DNA of 64,000 nt from Oscillospiraceae bacterium (GTDB taxonomy: Bacteria; Bacillota; Clostridia; Oscillospirales; Ruminococcaceae), in assembly GCA_022508965.1 (NCBI GenBank), contig JAFLUD010000002.1, forward strand, positions 1 through 64,000, in the 5' to 3' direction. Both the position numbers and the translations under genes were made by a program. A model generated the notes under the pieces. That model made no database searches. It was not told the origin of the DNA and saw only the letters and a program-made list of their open reading frames with translations. The first letter of the stretch is position 1. Each line of letters begins with the position of its first letter. This document shows, piece by piece, positions 60,323 to 64,000 of the stretch.

Positions 60323-61135
60323 ATGAAAAAATTTCTTGCGGTTGTTCTTTGCATAGCTGTGGCACTGACCCTTACCGGGTGCGGCGATTTTAAGTACGAT
60401 AAAGAAGACAAGCAGATACTTGCGGAATATGTGGGCAAGGGCGGCGACGTTGTAATTCCCGAGGGAATTACCGAAGTAGGCGCCAGATCATTTCGCAATT
60501 GCGAAAGTCTCACAAGCGTGGTTATTCCCGACGGCGTGACTTTTATCAGCACATCCGCTTTTAGCGGGTGCACCAATCTAAAAAGCGTAACTATTCCCAG
60601 CAGCGTTGATAGAATAAGCAACTCCGTCTTTTACGGGTGCACAAGCCTTGAAAGCATTGTAATACCGGAAGGTGTAACCAGAATCTACTCTATGGCTTTT
60701 GCGGAGTGCACAAATCTTACCGAAATAAAGTTACCCAGCACCATAGAGGCGTTCGACATAAACGTTTTCTTAAATACGCCGTGGCTCGAAAATAAGCGCA
60801 AAGAAAATCCGCTGGTTGTCGTAAATAATATACTTGTCGACGGAAAAACCTGTGCAGGCGACGTGGTTATTCCAAACGGTGTGACCTCAATTGAACAAAG
60901 TGCTTTTTCCGGATGCGAGAGCATTGAAAGTGTAACCATTCCCGACGGCGTTACCCGTATTGACTGGTATGCCTTTGGAAGATGCCCAAACCTTAAGAGC
61001 GTTATTCTTCCCGACAGCGCGAGCTATGTAGATCACGACGCATTCCAGGGCAGCAAGAATGTTTCTATAACTTACAAAGGCAGGACCTATTCCTATGATG
61101 AACTGGACGATTTCCGCGAAGCCGCATACAAATAA
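60323..61135 (+). CDS. BspA-like LRR_5 lipoprotein
   Basis: 270 aa; lipobox ALTLTGCGD; repeats SLTSVVIPDGVTFISTSAFSGCTNLKSVTIPSSVDRISNSVFYGCTSLESIVIPEGV. Confidence 0.9.
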   Translation: MKKFLAVVLCIAVALTLTGCGDFKYDKEDKQILAEYVGKGGDVVIPEGITEVGARSFRNCESLTSVVIPDGVTFISTSAFSGCTNLKSVTIPSSVDRISNSVFYGCTSLESIVIPEGVTRIYSMAFAECTNLTEIKLPSTIEAFDINVFLNTPWLENKRKENPLVVVNNILVDGKTCAGDVVIPNGVTSIEQSAFSGCESIESVTIPDGVTRIDWYAFGRCPNLKSVILPDSASYVDHDAFQGSKNVSITYKGRTYSYDELDDFREAAYK

Positions 61136-61144
61136 GTAAAACAA

Positions 61145-61167
61145 CCCCCGCCCAATCGGACGGGGGA
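61145..61167. terminator. terminator between convergent genes
   Basis: cccccgccc-aatc-ggacggggg with one mismatch. Confidence 0.65.
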
Positions 61168-61172
61168 TCATT

Positions 61173-61772
61173 TTATTTCTTATAAAAATCGTCGAGGAAC
61201 TGCTTTAGGAGAGTGACCGAGCCGTCTATTCCCAAAGCGGAGCTGTCAAGGCACAGATGATAGTTTGACGGAGCGCCCCAGCGTTTGTCGGTGTAATAAT
61301 TATAATACGACGTGCGCTGTTTGTCGATCCTCTTGACGTAGTCCGCCGCGTGCTTTTCGGCGATATCGTAGACCTCTATGGCGCGTTTTACTCTGTCATC
61401 AAAAGGCGCGCAGATGAAGATATTCACGACGCCCTCGAAGTCTCTGAGCGCGTAATCGGCACAGCGCCCGATGATCACGCAGGACTGTTCGGAAGCGATT
61501 TTTTGAATGGAATTCAGCTGCGCGAAAAACAGCGTGTCGTCAAACGGCACTCCCCCCTGCCCGTAGGTCGTGGACAGCAGATACAAAAAGCTGTTGGGGC
61601 GTTTTTCATCGTTTTCCTCGAAATGGCTCTTGTGGATACCGCTGTGGTCGGCAGCATGGTCGAGCAGCTTGTTGTCGAAGAACTCCACGCCGAGCTGTTC
61701 GGCAAGGCGCTTGCCTATCTCGCGTCCGCCGCTGCCGTACTGCCTTGTGATGGTGACTATCTTTTTTCCCAT
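61173..61772 (-). CDS. cytidylate kinase-like family protein
   Basis: MGKKIVTITRQYGSGGREIGKRLAEQLGVEFFDNKLL; CVIIGRCADYALRDFEGVVNIFICAPFDDRVKR; start at internal Met. Confidence 0.9.
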   Translation of the reverse strand: MGKKIVTITRQYGSGGREIGKRLAEQLGVEFFDNKLLDHAADHSGIHKSHFEENDEKRPNSFLYLLSTTYGQGGVPFDDTLFFAQLNSIQKIASEQSCVIIGRCADYALRDFEGVVNIFICAPFDDRVKRAIEVYDIAEKHAADYVKRIDKQRTSYYNYYTDKRWGAPSNYHLCLDSSALGIDGSVTLLKQFLDDFYKK

Positions 61773-62107
61773 AAAAATCCCCTCCTTTGCGACCTTTGTT
61801 GTTGATTCTATTATATCATAACCATTCGCTTTTGTCACTAATTTTACCAAACTTTTTCTGTTTTTCGGGGAATTTTTGTGAAAAATTACTATAACAATGC
61901 TGTTCTCTTTGACGAAAATGTTAAATTAATTCCTACAAAACAATTTTGTTTGTGCAATAACAATTAAATTCGTAAATTTATGTAAATGGCAGAATTGTGA
62001 CAGGATTTTAAAAATTAACAAAACCACTGTACATTTTAAAAAAAATCCTGTATAATAGAATTGTAAGAATAAAAAAGCTAAGGATTTGATTACCACAGGA
62101 GCATGGT

Positions 62108-63865
62108 ATGACTGTTAAAGATTTATTGGCAATGCTCGGCGGACTTGCGGTGTTTATGTTCGGAATGCATACGCTGTCGGGCGCGCTGGAGAAGTTCGCG
62201 GGCGGAAAGCTCGAGAACTGGCTTGAAAAAATGACCTCAAACCTGCTTAAGGGCGTTGCTCTGGGCGCGGGTGTTACTGCTATGATACAATCCTCGGCGG
62301 CTACCACCGTCATGCTGGTAGGTTTCGTAAACTCGGGGATAATGAAGCTCTCGCAGGCTATCGGCGTTATTATGGGAGCAAACATCGGTACTACCGCAAC
62401 GGGCTGGATCCTCAGCCTTACGGCTCTCGAAGGGAGCGGGATCGCGGCTGTTTTCAGTCCGACGACCTTTACGCCCGTGCTGGCGATCATCGGCGTTGTG
62501 CTTGCGATGTTCACAAAATCCGACCGCAAAAAGACCTTCGGTACGATACTTATCGGATTCTCTCTGCTGATGTTCGGTATGAACACGATGTCCGGCGCGG
62601 CTTCGGTTCTCCAGGACAACGAGCAGTTCAGAGAATTTATGGTGATGTTCACAAATCCGTTTTTGGGAGTATTGGTGGGCGCGCTGCTGACTGCGGTTTT
62701 GCAGTCGTCGTCGGTTTCCATCGGTATTTTGCAGACGCTTTCAAACCAGACGGGAACTATCACCTACTCGATCGCTCTGCCGATCATTCTCGGTCAGAAC
62801 ATCGGCTCGTGCGTTACCGCGCTTATCTCCGCTATCGGCGCGAACAAATCAGCTAAGCGCGTGGCTATTGTTCACTTGTATTTTAACGTTATCGGAACGC
62901 TGGTGTTCTTATCGCTGTTCTATCTGATAAACGCGCTTGTCGATCTGCCGTTTATGGAGCAGCAGCTCAATTCCGTGGGGATAGCGGTGATCCACACCGC
63001 TTTCAACCTGACGGCAACGCTGTTGTTCCTGCCGTTTACAAAGCAGCTTGAAAAGCTCGCGTGCCTCACTATCCGCGACAAGCCGGGCGAGGAATCGCTG
63101 GAAGTTCCCATGCTGGACAAGCGTCTTCTGAACACTCCGTCTGTAGCTATCGAGCAGTGCCGCAATGTAGCGTACAAGATGGCGGCTCTCACCAAGAAAA
63201 CGCTGCTGATGTCGCTTGACGCGGTCACCAATTACGACGCGAAAATCGCGCAGGATATCATCGACAACGAAAACGCTATCGACCTTTACGAGGATAACAT
63301 CGGCTCGTATATTCTCAAAATAAGCTCCAAGGATCTGTCGGTGAACGACAGCCAGGTGGTCTCAAATCTTCTGCATACCATCGGAGACCTCGAGCGCATT
63401 TCCGACCACGCGGTCAACATCGTCGAAGCCGCGGAGGAAATGCACACCAAGAAGGTGAGATTCTCAAAATCCGCCGAAAAAGAAGTCGGGATCATGATCC
63501 GCGCGGTCACGGAAATTCTCGATATGTCCATCAAAGCCTTTATGACCTCCGACGTTGCGCTCGCAAAGGAAGTCGAGCCTCTCGAGGACGTTATCGACGG
63601 CTTGCGCGCGGAGCTTAAAAACCGCCATGTTCAGCGTTTGCGCGACGGACTGTGCACGATAGAGCTTGGGTTTATTCTGCAGGATCTGCTCACCAATTTC
63701 GAGCGCGTTTCCGACCACTGCTCCAACATCGCGGTCTGCCTTATCCAAATAAAAGAGAACAGTCTGGATACTCACGAGTACATGAACGAGCTTAAAAGGC
63801 TGGAGAAGTCCGAGTTTATGGACGAAGTCAACCTGTACAAGAGCAAGTATGTGCTGCCCGAGTAG
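62108..63865 (+). CDS. Na/Pi cotransporter family protein with C-terminal PhoU-like domain
   Basis: 585 aa; duplicated QSSAATTVMLVGFVNSG / QSSSVSIGILQTLSN motifs and GANIGTT / GQNIGSC; PhoU-like helical C-terminus. Confidence 0.93.
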   Translation: MTVKDLLAMLGGLAVFMFGMHTLSGALEKFAGGKLENWLEKMTSNLLKGVALGAGVTAMIQSSAATTVMLVGFVNSGIMKLSQAIGVIMGANIGTTATGWILSLTALEGSGIAAVFSPTTFTPVLAIIGVVLAMFTKSDRKKTFGTILIGFSLLMFGMNTMSGAASVLQDNEQFREFMVMFTNPFLGVLVGALLTAVLQSSSVSIGILQTLSNQTGTITYSIALPIILGQNIGSCVTALISAIGANKSAKRVAIVHLYFNVIGTLVFLSLFYLINALVDLPFMEQQLNSVGIAVIHTAFNLTATLLFLPFTKQLEKLACLTIRDKPGEESLEVPMLDKRLLNTPSVAIEQCRNVAYKMAALTKKTLLMSLDAVTNYDAKIAQDIIDNENAIDLYEDNIGSYILKISSKDLSVNDSQVVSNLLHTIGDLERISDHAVNIVEAAEEMHTKKVRFSKSAEKEVGIMIRAVTEILDMSIKAFMTSDVALAKEVEPLEDVIDGLRAELKNRHVQRLRDGLCTIELGFILQDLLTNFERVSDHCSNIAVCLIQIKENSLDTHEYMNELKRLEKSEFMDEVNLYKSKYVLPE

Positions 63866-63895
63866 TTTTTAGATATTAGGAATTAGGGATTAGTT

Positions 63896-64000
63896 ATGGT
63901 GGTTTTGAATTTAAACGCGCGGTTTCAGCCTATGCACCGCTTCGAGTTGGAAGACGCGCTGGACAAGATAATGGAACAGTTCGATCTCGGCGAGGTGTGC
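63896..64000 (+). CDS. unknown CDS, truncated by window end
   Basis: Open from ATG 63896: MVVLNLNARFQPMHRFELEDALDKIMEQFDLGEVC... Confidence 0.5.
   Translation, partial: MVVLNLNARFQPMHRFELEDALDKIMEQFDLGEVC

Overview
Chromosomal window from a low-to-mid GC Gram-positive anaerobe, probably a Clostridia/Oscillospiraceae-type genome (inferred from gene content: spoVS, ymdB, an ispH-rpsA fusion). Most of it is dense housekeeping sequence: hslO, gltA/nfn-like pair, purA, aspS, ispH-rpsA/plsC/cmk, phoH/ybeY/dgkA, a Na/Pi cotransporter. The accessory content I find most interesting: (1) an 8-gene phage virion-structure cassette at ~38.2-45.5 kb (portal, scaffold-like, capsid, connectors, baseplate/fibre-like) with no recognisable terminase, protease, tape measure, lysis or integrase gene, next to a divergent RpiR regulator and a phased TTGCA cluster; (2) a protein at 58.6-60.3 kb carrying eight tandem FliM/FliY N-peptide-like motifs (GGxMSQDDIExxL), divergent from a diguanylate cyclase; (3) a 2220-aa REC/PAS/GGDEF/EAL/GGDEF/GAF-like c-di-GMP protein; (4) a structured-looking 5' leader upstream of an HPr gene; (5) a MITE-like 177-bp element whose end supplies the stop codon of a flavoprotein gene; (6) two sigma-factor/membrane-protein pairs. 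All calls come from reading the sequence and the supplied ORFs. No database search was run.
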